This document shows, piece by piece, positions 10,189 through 18,387 of a DNA stretch of 35,131 nt. Every line of letters begins with the position of its first letter. Position 1 is the stretch's first letter. The stretch is from an uncultured Collinsella sp. (lineage in GTDB: Bacteria; Actinomycetota; Coriobacteriia; Coriobacteriales; Coriobacteriaceae), in NCBI GenBank assembly GCA_900758845.1, contig CAAESW010000048.1, positions 1-35,131 on the forward strand, written 5' to 3'. A program made the position numbers and the translations under genes. The notes beneath the pieces were generated by a model that saw only the letters and a program-made list of their open reading frames with translations, did not search any database and was not told where the DNA came from.

Positions 10189-10276
10189 ACTACGTCCTTG
10201 GATTGTGTGGGCGGATGAAGGACGTAGTTGGTCGGGTATTCCGTCCCCTTCGCTGTTTCGCGGCTTTGCCGCGAAA
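10189..10276. other. Two further stem-loops in the nifJ-arcC gap
   Basis: ACTACGTCCTT 10189-10199 pairs perfectly with AAGGACGTAGT 10218-10228. TTTCGCGGC 10256-10264 pairs with GCCGCGAAA 10268-10276 around TTT. Neither has a proper U-run after it. They follow directly on the palindrome at 10060-10184, making about 220 bases of continuous structure. No gene is evident. Confidence 0.5.
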
Positions 10277-10704
10277 CCTCGCGCCACTTTGGGGATGGAT
10301 GGGGGACTTGGCCGTTGCCGCTTTTTCGGAGCTCTTCTTTATTCCTTTTGTTGGATGAAAAGCCCCTTGTTTTTGCAGGGGTGCATACTCGACTTATATG
10401 TGCATAGAATCTCGTATAGTGCGAGTAAGATATTGCGCTGTCTGTTTTGTGTTTAGCAAAGATATAGTTTGCATAATCTGGTCTAATCCCTGCTCTATTA
10501 AAATAAAGTTGCACGTAAATGGCGTAGATATGCTTGAGCTGGGGTTCTGTACGCTGAGCGGATAAAAACGACCGTTCACCGTTCCGCTATTTTCAAAATG
10601 AATAAAATGAGCGATAAAGAGAATATAAACCTTAATAAACTCGCGTATCGCACGGACGCGGGTTATTAATGGGTTGTAGGCCTTTTACAGAAAGGATTCC
10701 AGCA
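10277..10704 (+). promoter_or_regulatory. arcC: AT-rich upstream region of arcC
   Basis: About 430 bases without a credible gene. From about 10380 it becomes clearly AT-rich against the rest of the window, as promoters of highly expressed genes often are. It contains TTGCATAAT at 10469-10477, the 9-mer also found at 997-1031 and 16061. A leader hairpin, 10634-10645 against 10657-10667 with one bulge, lies 20 bases before the Shine-Dalgarno AGAAAGGA (about 10688-10695). I could not fix a single promoter by eye. Confidence 0.45.
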
Positions 10705-11667
10705 ATGTCTAAGCCTCTTGGCAAGCCCGATCGTATTGTCGTCGCCCTTGGCGGCAACGCCCTCGGCAACAACCCCGTCGAGCAGATCGAGGCCGTGAGC
10801 AACACCGCCCATGCCCTCCTCGGCCTCATCGAGCAGGGCAACGAGATCATCATCACTCACGGCAACGGCCCGCAGGTCGGCATGATCCAGAACGCCTTCG
10901 CCGCTGCCCACGATGCCATCGGTACCCCCGAGATGCCGCTGCCCGAGTGCGGCGCCATGTCCCAGGGCTACATTGGTTATCACCTGCAGCAGGGCATCGG
11001 CCGCGAGATGCACAAGCGCTATAAGCGTTGGCACGCCGCCACCGTCGTCACCCAGATCGAGTGCGACCCGGATGATCCCGCGTTCAAGAACCCGACCAAG
11101 CCGATCGGCCCCTTCTACACCGAGGAGCAGGCCAAGGAGTTCATGGCCGAGGATCCCTCCAAGGTCTTCGTCGAGGATTCCGGCCGCGGCTGGCGTCGCG
11201 TCGTTGCCTCCCCCGATCCCAAGAAGATCGTCGAGGCTGACTCCATCCTTAACCTGCTCGACAACGAGTTCATCGTCATCGCCTGCGGTGGCGGCGGCAT
11301 CCCCGTCGTCCGCGACTACGAGAACAAGGGCTGCTACAAGGGCGTTCCCGCCGTCATCGACAAGGACCTGGGCGGCGAGCTGCTGGCCGAGGACTGCGAC
11401 GCCGACGTTCTGTTCCTGCTGACCGCCGTTGAGCATGTCGCCATCAACTTTGGCAAGCCCAACCAGGAGGAGCTCGAGGACCTCACCGCCGACGAGGCCG
11501 AGCGCCTGGCCGACGAGGGCCAGTTCGGCAAGGGTTCCATGGAGCCCAAGGTCCGCGCTGCCATCAAGTTCGCCCGTTCCCGCAAGGGCCGCACCTGCAT
11601 CATCGGCGCCCTGGACAAGGCCGCCGAGACCATGGCCGGCCTCTCCGGTACCCGTATCCACGAGTAG
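10705..11667 (+). CDS. arcC: Carbamate kinase
   Basis: A 320-residue amino-acid-kinase-family enzyme that makes ATP from carbamoyl phosphate and ADP, the energy-yielding last step of arginine, citrulline or other ureido catabolism. Visible hallmarks are 'RIVVALGGNALG' (10-21), the 'ITHGNGPQVG' loop (50-59), an 'ACGGGGIPVV' motif near 193 and 'DKDLGGELLA' near 220. Full length. The start at ATG 10705 is chosen because AGAAAGGA lies just upstream; an in-frame ATG at 10669 lacks a site. No carbamoyltransferase or deiminase lies in the window, so the source of carbamoyl phosphate is unknown. Codon bias is strong, as in nifJ. Confidence 0.97.
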   Translation: MSKPLGKPDRIVVALGGNALGNNPVEQIEAVSNTAHALLGLIEQGNEIIITHGNGPQVGMIQNAFAAAHDAIGTPEMPLPECGAMSQGYIGYHLQQGIGREMHKRYKRWHAATVVTQIECDPDDPAFKNPTKPIGPFYTEEQAKEFMAEDPSKVFVEDSGRGWRRVVASPDPKKIVEADSILNLLDNEFIVIACGGGGIPVVRDYENKGCYKGVPAVIDKDLGGELLAEDCDADVLFLLTAVEHVAINFGKPNQEELEDLTADEAERLADEGQFGKGSMEPKVRAAIKFARSRKGRTCIIGALDKAAETMAGLSGTRIHE

Positions 11668-11689
11668 TCTCTACTCTGTTGCCTCTCTC

Positions 11690-11713
11690 GTGGGCGCCAG
11701 GCAAGGCGCCCAC
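11690..11713 (+). other. Stem-loop after arcC
   Basis: GTGGGCGCC 11690-11698 pairs perfectly with GGCGCCCAC 11705-11713 around a six-base loop. There is no T-run; it lies 20 bases before the true terminator and may protect the mRNA 3' end. Confidence 0.45.
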
Positions 11714-11732
11714 AAACTAGCCTCTCTTCATG

Positions 11733-11766
11733 AGCCCCGCAGTCCGCTCCGACTGCGGGGCTTTTG
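11733..11766 (+). terminator. Intrinsic terminator of arcC
   Basis: AGCCCCGCAGTC 11733-11744 pairs perfectly with GACTGCGGGGCT 11751-11762 around CGCTCC, followed by TTTTGCT. This is a 12-base stem with a short U-run, a canonical intrinsic terminator. Confidence 0.88.
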
Positions 11767-11774
11767 CTATTCAC

Positions 11775-11805
11775 CTAGTCATTGGGGACGTTCTTAAATG
11801 ACTAG
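11775..11805. repeat. GGGACGTTC-loop hairpin at the end of the C39 gene
   Basis: CTAGTCATT 11775-11783 and AATGACTAG 11797-11805 are perfect 9-base arms around GGGGACGTTCTTA. The loop matches the element at 6058-6090, but the arms are unrelated. The right arm contains the stop codon of the minus-strand C39 gene (11802-11804), just as the other element begins on a stop codon. Confidence 0.55.
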
Positions 11806-12803
11806 TAGTAGGCCCACATGGCTTCGACTTCGTTGAGGACCTCTACGACGCCCCAGCGGCGGGCGCTGCGGCTGGCCGAGTTGGGGTCGTAGACGCCAAT
11901 TTGGTTGGCATCGTCGATGCCGTAGAGCACGATGTAGTGGCCTACGTTGGTAAACGTACCGGGGCGCACTGCGGCGATGACGGGCGCACCCGAGCGAAGT
12001 GCTTGGGTAATCGATTCGCGATTGTTATAGAGCTGTGTTCCGTTGAGCCCCAGCTGCCACGCACCGCCTGTCATAAACGACCACTCGGTGGCACCAGTGG
12101 GGGCGTAGTTGCCGGCTTCGGCCAGTGCGCATATATCGACCGGCGTCTTATCGGTGTGGCCGGTCTTAAAGATATAGACCATGGTGAGGCAAGTGGGACC
12201 GCAAGCGTTTTCGCGAATAGTGCCACCGGCATAGGGCAGCTCCGACCATGCGGGGTCAATTTGGTAGATGTGGGGCATGGTGCCGGCCTGCCATTGCGAG
12301 CGTGGGGTCGAAAACGCAAAGGAGTAACCGGGCGCGACGGGAGCTTTAAGCAGCTTGTCCTCGGCAGTGGGCTCAAGACCGGCTGATCCGTGGGAGATAC
12401 AGGATCCCAAAAACACAAAGACGAGGCAGGCGGCAATGGAGCAAAGCGCAAGGCGTAGGCGGCGGGCCGGAAGCGCGTGGCTTGTGGTGTGCGACGCGGG
12501 GTGAGGGGCGGAATTGCCGCGATCGCGTTGAGGTCGCGAAAAGGAGCGCTTGACGTAGTAGTCGGTCTTACGGCGATCGTAGCGGCGTGGCTGCGATGTG
12601 TCGGTCTGGCGTTGGCGTGTGCTCGTACTCACACGGTCTGACTGCTGCACGGTACGGCTTTGTTGCCGCGAAGAAGCCCCGGGCTGCTCTTGGGGGCGCT
12701 GCGGGTTGTCGTTGTCGGAGGTGCTTCTGGGCGTTGGCGTGGTGCGGCCGGCAAGGCGCACGCTTTGTGGCCGTTGGTCGCCGTCATTGTATCCGTATGC
12801 CAT
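11802..12803 (-). CDS. C39-like (papain-fold) peptidase family protein, membrane-anchored
   Basis: A 333-residue protein. ATG at 12801-12803 is preferred over GTG 12810-12812 because AAGG lies about seven bases before the ATG. Residues 1-112 are hydrophilic, rich in Arg, Gln, Ser and Thr, and probably disordered in the cytoplasm. One membrane helix follows at about 117-137. The outer part carries a peptidase_C39_2-type core: Q181 in 'YQIDPAW', nucleophile C201 in 'ENACGPTCLTMVY', H289 in 'NVGHYIVLYG' and D306 in 'VYDPNS', a complete catalytic set. Such proteins are surface cysteine peptidases or amidases; the substrate is unknown. 'LGSC' in the helix resembles a lipobox, but the long N-terminus argues against a lipoprotein. 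Confidence 0.85.
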   Translation of the reverse strand: MAYGYNDGDQRPQSVRLAGRTTPTPRSTSDNDNPQRPQEQPGASSRQQSRTVQQSDRVSTSTRQRQTDTSQPRRYDRRKTDYYVKRSFSRPQRDRGNSAPHPASHTTSHALPARRLRLALCSIAACLVFVFLGSCISHGSAGLEPTAEDKLLKAPVAPGYSFAFSTPRSQWQAGTMPHIYQIDPAWSELPYAGGTIRENACGPTCLTMVYIFKTGHTDKTPVDICALAEAGNYAPTGATEWSFMTGGAWQLGLNGTQLYNNRESITQALRSGAPVIAAVRPGTFTNVGHYIVLYGIDDANQIGVYDPNSASRSARRWGVVEVLNEVEAMWAYY

Positions 12804-13157
12804 TCGAATCACCTTGCCTCATGTGTAACTTGTCTATCCTACATAAAAAGATGCACGACACATGGGTATGTGCGCCAAAAGCCTGACAAATGGTATGAAC
12901 GTTGCCGCGCCGCGCGCCAAGCGTCACGGCAACAGGTATTCAAAAGCAGACAAGATGAAAGCGTCCAAGACGAATGACGTCTCCCGCCGTTCGTCCCAAA
13001 AACGGTGCCGCTCGTTTTGCAATTCTGCCTTCGGTCGAGCTGCGAGCGGCGCTGCTGCGCCAAGGCCGTATCTTAAAGCCATGGAATAAAAGCGCGCGGC
13101 AAAACGGACCGCGCAAGGGGTGACGCCAAGGGCGTCAAACAGGAAAGGAGGGGAACA
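12804..13157. promoter_or_regulatory. Divergent intergenic region between the C39 gene and the permease
   Basis: About 350 bases between oppositely oriented genes, so both promoters should lie here. On the plus strand the permease leader holds two hairpins: GCGCGG 13094-13099 with CCGCGC 13109-13114, and TGACGCC 13121-13127 with GGCGTCA 13131-13137 (loop AAG), directly before the Shine-Dalgarno AGGAAAGGAGGGG. A 75-codon plus-strand frame from 12862 has no ribosome site and is not called. On the minus strand TAGGAT near 12835 is a possible -10. Confidence 0.4.
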
Positions 13158-14609
13158 ATGGCGGACAAGAACGCAGAAGTTGCAGTCGAGGATAACGGCG
13201 GCATGAAGAAAACGCTTTCGCTCTGGAACTTCTTCACCATCGGCTTCGGTGCCATCATCGGTACCGGTTGGGTTCTGCAGGTCGGCGACTGGATGGTCGT
13301 GGGCGGCGGTCCCGTTCCCGCTATGATCGCATTCCTCTTGGGTGCAATCTTCCTCGTGCCCGTCGGAGCTGTTTTCGGTGAGCTCACGGCTGCTATCCCC
13401 ATCTCGGGCGGCATTGTCGAGTATGTCGATCGTAGCTTTGGCCGTACGCTGAGCTACATCACCGGATGGCTTTTGGCCCTGGGCAACGGCATCCTGTGCC
13501 CGTGGGAGGCCATCGCCATTTCGACCCTCGTGTCCGAAATGTTCGGCAGCCTGCCCGGCCTTGAGTGGCTGCGCGCCGTCAAGCTCTACACCATCCTGGG
13601 GGCCGACGTTTACCTGTTCCCGACGCTGATCGCGCTCGGCTTTGCAGTCTACGTCATCTTCCTCAATTTCCGCGGTGCCAGCTCGGCTGCCAAGCTCCAG
13701 GCCTTCCTGACCAAGGCCCTGCTCTGCGGCATGCTGCTCGCCATGGGCGTCTCGCTGTTCACCGGCTCGCCGGACAATGCCATGCCCGTGTTCTCCCAGG
13801 TCACCGGCGCTGGCGGCGGCAAGGCCGCTACCGAGAGCTCCAGCCTGTTTGCCGGCATCGTGTCGGTCCTGGTTCTGACCCCGTTCTTCTACGCTGGCTT
13901 CGACACCATTCCTCAGCAGGCTGAGGAAGCAGCCGAGGGCCTCAACTGGAACAAGTTCGGCAAGATCATCTCCCTGGCCCTGCTGGCCGCTGGCGGCTTC
14001 TACATGGTCTGCATCTACTCGTTCGGCACCATCCTCGACTGGCATGAGTTCGTTAAGAGCCCGGTTCCCGCGCTCGCCTGCCTCAAGGGCATCAACATGC
14101 TCCTGTACCTGGCCATGCTCGTCATCGCCACGCTTGGACCCATGGGCCCGATGAACTCCTTCTACGGCGCCACGAGCCGCATCATGCTCGCCATGGGCCG
14201 CAAGGGCCAGCTGCCCGAGCAGTTCGCCGAGGTCGACCCCAAGTCCGGCGCCCCCAAGCTCGCCTGCGTCGTCCTGGGTGTCATCACCGTCGTCGGTCCG
14301 TTCCTGGGCAAGAACATGCTCATCCCTCTGACCAACGTGTCGGCTCTCGCCTTCATCTTCTCCTGCGGCATGGTCGCCCTCGCTTGCCTGCGCATGCGCT
14401 TCACCGAGCCCGACCTGCCTCGTCCCTACGAGGTGCCCGGCGGCAAGTTTGGCATCGGCCTCGCTATCGCTGCCTGCGCTATCATCATCGGCCTGCTCGT
14501 GATTCCGTTCTCTCCCGCCTCTCTCAACATGGTGGAGTGGAGCATCGTGATCGGCTGGCTGGCCGTCGGCCTGGCTCTCATGGCCTTCACCAATTCCCGC
14601 AAAAAGTAA
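13158..14609 (+). CDS. APC superfamily amino acid permease
   Basis: A 483-residue integral membrane protein with about 12 hydrophobic segments. The first membrane helix has the APC signature 'FTIGFGAIIGTGWVLQ' (unwound Gly motif that binds the amino group), and the middle carries 'FFYAGFDTIPQQAEEAAEG', typical of the amino acid/polyamine branch. Helix 8 and later have 'SFYGATSRIMLAMGRKGQLP'. Very strong Shine-Dalgarno; start ATG 13158. Codon bias is as strong as in nifJ. The amidohydrolase gene follows in the same direction after 131 bases, so the permease may import its substrate. The substrate cannot be told from sequence. Confidence 0.93.
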   Translation: MADKNAEVAVEDNGGMKKTLSLWNFFTIGFGAIIGTGWVLQVGDWMVVGGGPVPAMIAFLLGAIFLVPVGAVFGELTAAIPISGGIVEYVDRSFGRTLSYITGWLLALGNGILCPWEAIAISTLVSEMFGSLPGLEWLRAVKLYTILGADVYLFPTLIALGFAVYVIFLNFRGASSAAKLQAFLTKALLCGMLLAMGVSLFTGSPDNAMPVFSQVTGAGGGKAATESSSLFAGIVSVLVLTPFFYAGFDTIPQQAEEAAEGLNWNKFGKIISLALLAAGGFYMVCIYSFGTILDWHEFVKSPVPALACLKGINMLLYLAMLVIATLGPMGPMNSFYGATSRIMLAMGRKGQLPEQFAEVDPKSGAPKLACVVLGVITVVGPFLGKNMLIPLTNVSALAFIFSCGMVALACLRMRFTEPDLPRPYEVPGGKFGIGLAIAACAIIIGLLVIPFSPASLNMVEWSIVIGWLAVGLALMAFTNSRKK

Positions 14610-14629
14610 CGCCGAGCCGGGGCGGATCA

Positions 14630-14658
14630 GGTGCGCGGGACCCTCTCTTCCGCGCACC
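14630..14658 (+). other. Stem-loop between permease and amidohydrolase
   Basis: GGTGCGCGG 14630-14638 pairs perfectly with CCGCGCACC 14650-14658, and flanking CCGGG/CCCGG bases can extend the stem. No T-run follows, so it may be a partial terminator or an RNA-processing site that sets different levels of the two genes. Confidence 0.5.
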
Positions 14659-14740
14659 GAACCCGGCGCCACTTGGGTAGCTTTGTGAGGCCTTAACCCA
14701 ACACGGCCTCGCCCACTATATGGATCCATAAGGAGGAACC

Positions 14741-16018
14741 ATGTCCACTAAGTATGCAATCGTTGGCGGCAAGCTCATCGACGGTACCGGCGCCGAGCCG
14801 GTCGAGAACTCCCTCGTTCTCGTCGACGACAACGGCAAGATCGAGTACGCCGGCGCCATGCAGGACCTTCCCGAGGGCGTTGAGGTCATCGACGCCGCCG
14901 GCAAGACCGTCCTTCCCGGCCTGATCGACACCCACCTGCACTTCTCGGGCAACTTGACCGACGATGACACTGACTGGGTCATGCAGCCGCTCCTCGAGAA
15001 GCAGGCCGTCGCCGTCAAGCAGGCCTACGACTGCCTCACCCACGGCCTCACCACCGTCTGCGAGATCGGCCGCTTTGGTATCCAGATCCGTGACTGCATC
15101 GACAAGGGCGTCTTCAAGGGCCCGCGCGTTCTGGCCACCGGCCTTGGCTTCTGCCGCGTTGCCGGCCACGGCGACTCCCACCACTGCAGCCAGGAGCTCA
15201 ACAAGGAATCGCACCCCTGGGGCGATCAGGTCGACGGTCCTTGGGATCTGCGCAAGGCCGTCCGTCGCCGCCTGCGCGAGAACCCCGATGCCATCAAGAT
15301 CTGGGCTACCGGTGGCGGCATCTGGCGCTGGGACTCCGGCCGCGACCAGCACTACTGCTCCGAGGAGATTCAGGCCGTGGTCGAAGAGGCGAAGATGGTT
15401 GGCATCCCCGTGTGGAGCCACTGCTACAACAACCACGCCGCTGCCTACGATTCCGTTCGCTTTGGCTGCGAGCAGTTGATTCACGGCTTCGATATCGATG
15501 AGCGCACCATGGACCTCATGGCCGAGCAGGGCACCTTCTTCACTCCGACGATCGCCTTCCTGCCCACCTGGTACGCCACCTATCCGCCCGTCTACGTCCC
15601 CGAGCTGCACGACAAGTACGAGGGCACCCTGGTCGAGAAGGAGCTGCAGCGCAACTACGACTGCCTGCGCGAGGCCAAGAAGCGCGGCGTCGTCATGACG
15701 ATCGGCTCCGACTCCTTCTCCTTCGTCACCCCGTACGGCACCTGTTCCATCGAGGAGATGTACGAGTTCGTCGACAAGATCGGCTTCACCCCGGTCGAGA
15801 CCATCACCTGCGCTACCCTCAACGGTGCCAAGATGTGCCACATCGAGGACGAGACCGGTTCCATCGAGGCCGGCAAGTGCGCCGACCTGCTGGTCGTCAA
15901 CGGTGACGTCGCCGCCGACATCCACGTGCTCAACACCGACAACATGGACGTCATCATGAAGGACGGCTGGATTGTCGAGGCCGGCACCTTCGGCGAGGCA
16001 AACAAGTACAGCGCCTAA
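14741..16018 (+). CDS. Amidohydrolase family protein (imidazolonepropionase/prolidase-like)
   Basis: A 425-residue metal-dependent hydrolase of the amidohydrolase superfamily. It opens with the beta-sandwich segment 'GGKLIDGTGAEPVENSLV', then the metal motif 'LIDTHLHFSG' (H65, H67), a candidate carboxylated lysine K186 in 'IKIWATGGG', H227 in 'PVWSHCYNNHAA', H248 in 'LIHGFDID' and the catalytic aspartate D324 in 'TIGSDSFSF'. This pattern fits the Xaa-Pro dipeptidase/imidazolonepropionase-like subgroup, with two metals bridged by the lysine. The substrate is unknown; a cyclic amide or acylated amino acid is plausible beside the permease. Start ATG 14741 with AAGGAGG. A terminator follows at 16078. 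Strong codon bias. Confidence 0.92.
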   Translation: MSTKYAIVGGKLIDGTGAEPVENSLVLVDDNGKIEYAGAMQDLPEGVEVIDAAGKTVLPGLIDTHLHFSGNLTDDDTDWVMQPLLEKQAVAVKQAYDCLTHGLTTVCEIGRFGIQIRDCIDKGVFKGPRVLATGLGFCRVAGHGDSHHCSQELNKESHPWGDQVDGPWDLRKAVRRRLRENPDAIKIWATGGGIWRWDSGRDQHYCSEEIQAVVEEAKMVGIPVWSHCYNNHAAAYDSVRFGCEQLIHGFDIDERTMDLMAEQGTFFTPTIAFLPTWYATYPPVYVPELHDKYEGTLVEKELQRNYDCLREAKKRGVVMTIGSDSFSFVTPYGTCSIEEMYEFVDKIGFTPVETITCATLNGAKMCHIEDETGSIEAGKCADLLVVNGDVAADIHVLNTDNMDVIMKDGWIVEAGTFGEANKYSA

Positions 16019-16059
16019 GCTACCGTTCATCGATGGCTTGATGTAAAACACAGTATTTG

Positions 16060-16074
16060 ATTGCATAATGCAAT
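16060..16074. promoter_or_regulatory. Perfect palindrome ATTGCATAATGCAAT
   Basis: Seven-base arms ATTGCAT/ATGCAAT around a single A, between the amidohydrolase stop and the LytS gene. It contains the 9-mer TTGCATAAT seen at 997-1031 and 10469-10477. Position and symmetry suggest an operator; CATAAT could also serve as a -10. Confidence 0.5.
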
Positions 16075-16077
16075 GGG

Positions 16078-16100
16078 GAGGGTCGCTTGCGGCCCTCTTT
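16078..16100 (+). terminator. Terminator between amidohydrolase and LytS
   Basis: GAGGGTCGC 16078-16086 pairs with GCGGCCCTC 16089-16097 (one wobble, TT loop) and is followed by TTTATT. It ends 37 bases before the kinase start, so any promoter for the kinase lies either upstream of it or in the few bases after it. Confidence 0.7.
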
Positions 16101-16136
16101 ATTGCTATGGGGTGCGTCAGTAAGAAGGAGATGACT

Positions 16137-17522
16137 GTGGATCTCAATAGGCTGATTCTGGGCAAGAGCTACAACTCTACCAAGGTCTTTCGTACCGCTC
16201 AGCATGTGGTTCAAGCCATCTTGCTCGGTATTGTCGTTCCGCTGCTTATCCTGCTGCTCATCTGGGATCTAACCGATAATCCCAATCCCGTTCCGGCCGT
16301 TGTCGTCATTGCCGGCTTGGTCATGCTGTGCTTCTTCTTCTCGTACGTCTTTGTCGTTCCCGACGACCTCACATCGAGCGCAACCGACCGCACGCTCGCC
16401 ATCGCTTCAAAAATATTCGCCTACACGTCGCGCGGCCTTACGCCCGAAGCTGCCCTGGGCGCCTCTAAGATCATCCTGTCCGAAACTATCGCCTCTGCCA
16501 TCTGCTTTACCGACGGCAAGCAGGTGTTGGCAAGCTGGGGCGAGGACTCGGCAAAATGCCCCGCGGGCACCCCGGTGGTACTGCGGACTACGCTCAACGT
16601 GATCAACAGCGGTGAGCAAAGCGTGTTCTCGCGCGATGCCTCGACCGAGACGGGTGGCTACTTTCCGCGCCTGCGCGCCGGTATTGTCGCACCGCTTACC
16701 GTGCGCGGGCATTGCGTGGGCACGCTCGAGCTGTATTATCCCCGTCTGAGCAGCATCGATATGCGCCAGACGGCGCTTGCCTCGGGCTTTGCCGATCTAA
16801 TTTCCACGCAGCTTGCGAGCTTTGAGCTCGAGCGCCAGGACGAGCTTACGGCCCGCGTGGAGCTGCGCGCCTTGCAATCGCAGGTCGATCCTCATTTTCT
16901 GTTTAACACCATCAGCACCATCGTGTCGCTCGTTCGAACCGAGCCCGACAAGGCGCGATCGCTGCTGATCGACTTCTCCAATTACTATCGTCAGACGCTT
17001 TCTGATTCCGATACGCTCACCACGCTCGAGCATGAGGTGGAACAGGGTACTCGTTATATCAATCTTATGCAGGCCCGGTATGGCGACGGCCGTCTGCGCG
17101 TCTCGGTCGATATCGACTTTGAGGTGCGCGACAGCCTGGTGCCGCCGTTTATCTTGCAGCCGTTGCTCGAAAACTGCATCAAGCACGCGCAGCGCGAGAC
17201 CGAGCCGCTTTCTATTCATGTTAGGGCTTTCGAGACCGATGACGGTTTGGAGATCATTGTCGAGGACGATGGCATCGGTATGAGCGAAGAAGTCTGCGCG
17301 CATCTGTTTGAGCAGCATCGCCTGGAGGAGCCCGAGAGCATTACCGCCGACGGCTCCATCAAACGAGGCTGCGGCTTGGCGCTCTTCAACGTGCTTCAGC
17401 GCATCCATTTCTTTTACGGAGAAGATTCCGGCATGCGCGTGAAGTCCCAGGAGGGCGTGGGAACGCAGGTCATCGTCGAGCTGAACGGCGAGCCGCATGA
17501 GCCGGCGCCGTTGACGGCGTAG
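16137..17522 (+). CDS. LytS/YehU-type sensor histidine kinase (first copy)
   Basis: A 461-residue sensor kinase of the His_kinase/HATPase_c type. GTG 16137 is chosen because AAGGAG ends six bases before it; the in-frame ATGs at 16068 and 16107 precede that site, and 16068 lies in front of a terminator hairpin. Two membrane helices (about 20-42 and 52-75) are followed by a GAF-like region to about residue 225, then the phospho-acceptor H253 in 'SQVDPHFLFNTISTI', the N-box 'LLENCIKHA' and the G-box 'VEDDGIGMSEE'. The five-helix LYT sensor domain of classic LytS is absent. It pairs with the LytTR regulator 38 bases downstream and resembles the second kinase at 22049 throughout. Confidence 0.93.
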   Translation: MDLNRLILGKSYNSTKVFRTAQHVVQAILLGIVVPLLILLLIWDLTDNPNPVPAVVVIAGLVMLCFFFSYVFVVPDDLTSSATDRTLAIASKIFAYTSRGLTPEAALGASKIILSETIASAICFTDGKQVLASWGEDSAKCPAGTPVVLRTTLNVINSGEQSVFSRDASTETGGYFPRLRAGIVAPLTVRGHCVGTLELYYPRLSSIDMRQTALASGFADLISTQLASFELERQDELTARVELRALQSQVDPHFLFNTISTIVSLVRTEPDKARSLLIDFSNYYRQTLSDSDTLTTLEHEVEQGTRYINLMQARYGDGRLRVSVDIDFEVRDSLVPPFILQPLLENCIKHAQRETEPLSIHVRAFETDDGLEIIVEDDGIGMSEEVCAHLFEQHRLEEPESITADGSIKRGCGLALFNVLQRIHFFYGEDSGMRVKSQEGVGTQVIVELNGEPHEPAPLTA

Positions 17523-17560
17523 CACGCGGTTGGATTGAGAGAAAAAGAGGGGAAGCACAT

Positions 17561-18295
17561 ATGTCCGAAGGCTGGAACATCTTGGTGGTTGATGACGAGC
17601 CTCCCATTAGGGCTGAGCTACGCTATCTGTTGGAAAAGGATACGCGTGTGGGTCAGATTGCCGAGGCGGGCAATGTCACCGAAGCCGTGGAGTCGATTCT
17701 GTCGAACAAGCCCGACGTGTTGTTTTTAGACATTACCATGCCCGGTCGCTCGGGAATTGAGCTTGCCGAGACGCTGCAGAACCTAAAGACGCCGCCGGTG
17801 GTTGTGTTTGTGACGGCGTTTGCCGAATTTGCCGCTGATGCGTATAACCTCGATGCGGTCGACTATGTCGTCAAGCCGGTCGAGGACGCACGCCTGTCAA
17901 AGGCACTCGACAAGATCGAGGCAGCCTTGGGTGCCCGTCGTGTTATCCATGCTCCGCGCCAGCCTTTGCGTCTGACGGTGGACCGCGGGGGCAAAAAGGT
18001 GTTCATTCCCGCCGCAGACGTCTGCTACTTTGAGGCGCGCGCCGATTTTTGCAACGCCATCTGCGCCGAGGGAACGTACCTGATCAATGAGTCGATCTCC
18101 TCGCTCGAGCGTCGCTTGGACTCCGAGGGCTTTATTCGCGTTCATCGCAGCTACCTGGTCAATTTGGAAGACGTGCACAATGTTGAGATTGGCTCCACGG
18201 GGTTGATGGAGCTCAGGCTCGACCGCGTGAACTCGACGGTACCGGTGTCCCGTCGTCGTGCCGCCGAGGTCAAGTCGCACCTGGGGCTTGCGTAA
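17561..18295 (+). CDS. LytTR-family response regulator (first copy)
   Basis: A 244-residue two-domain regulator. The receiver domain has the acidic pocket 'VVDDEPP' (D11, D12), phospho-acceptor D57 in 'VLFLDITMPG', the switch Thr in 'VVFVTAFAEF' and Lys in 'DYVVKPVED'. A LytTR DNA-binding domain spans about 140-240, with 'VCYFEARADFCNAIC' and 'FIRVHRSYLVNL', as in the AgrA/LytR group that binds paired 9-base repeats. It is the partner of the upstream kinase. Targets are unknown; the adjoining amidohydrolase, permease and carbamate kinase genes are the obvious candidates by position. Confidence 0.94.
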   Translation: MSEGWNILVVDDEPPIRAELRYLLEKDTRVGQIAEAGNVTEAVESILSNKPDVLFLDITMPGRSGIELAETLQNLKTPPVVVFVTAFAEFAADAYNLDAVDYVVKPVEDARLSKALDKIEAALGARRVIHAPRQPLRLTVDRGGKKVFIPAADVCYFEARADFCNAICAEGTYLINESISSLERRLDSEGFIRVHRSYLVNLEDVHNVEIGSTGLMELRLDRVNSTVPVSRRRAAEVKSHLGLA

Positions 18296-18346
18296 GAGGC
18301 TTGCGTGCCGTCGTTTACCATCGCAGGTTTGGCATGGGCGCGCGGT

Positions 18347-18355
18347 GGGCATAAT
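18347..18355 (+). promoter_or_regulatory. Possible -10 of the phospholipase-family gene
   Basis: GGGCATAAT ends 33 bases before the start at 18388. TTGGCA at 18329-18334 is a rough -35 at 15 bases. Tentative; the gene may also be read through from the regulator upstream. Confidence 0.35.
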
Positions 18356-18387
18356 GGGTGGCATCGAATGAAATCGAAAGGATCATT

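Noticed and set aside
12862..13089. 75-codon basic plus-strand frame between the C39 gene and the permease
   Set aside because: No Shine-Dalgarno, amino-acid composition like a random GC-rich frame, and it lies in the divergent promoter region.
16068..16136. Longer N-terminus for the first LytS kinase, starting at ATG 16068
   Set aside because: The extra codons pass through the terminator hairpin 16078-16100 and lack a ribosome site, while GTG 16137 has AAGGAG at the right distance.
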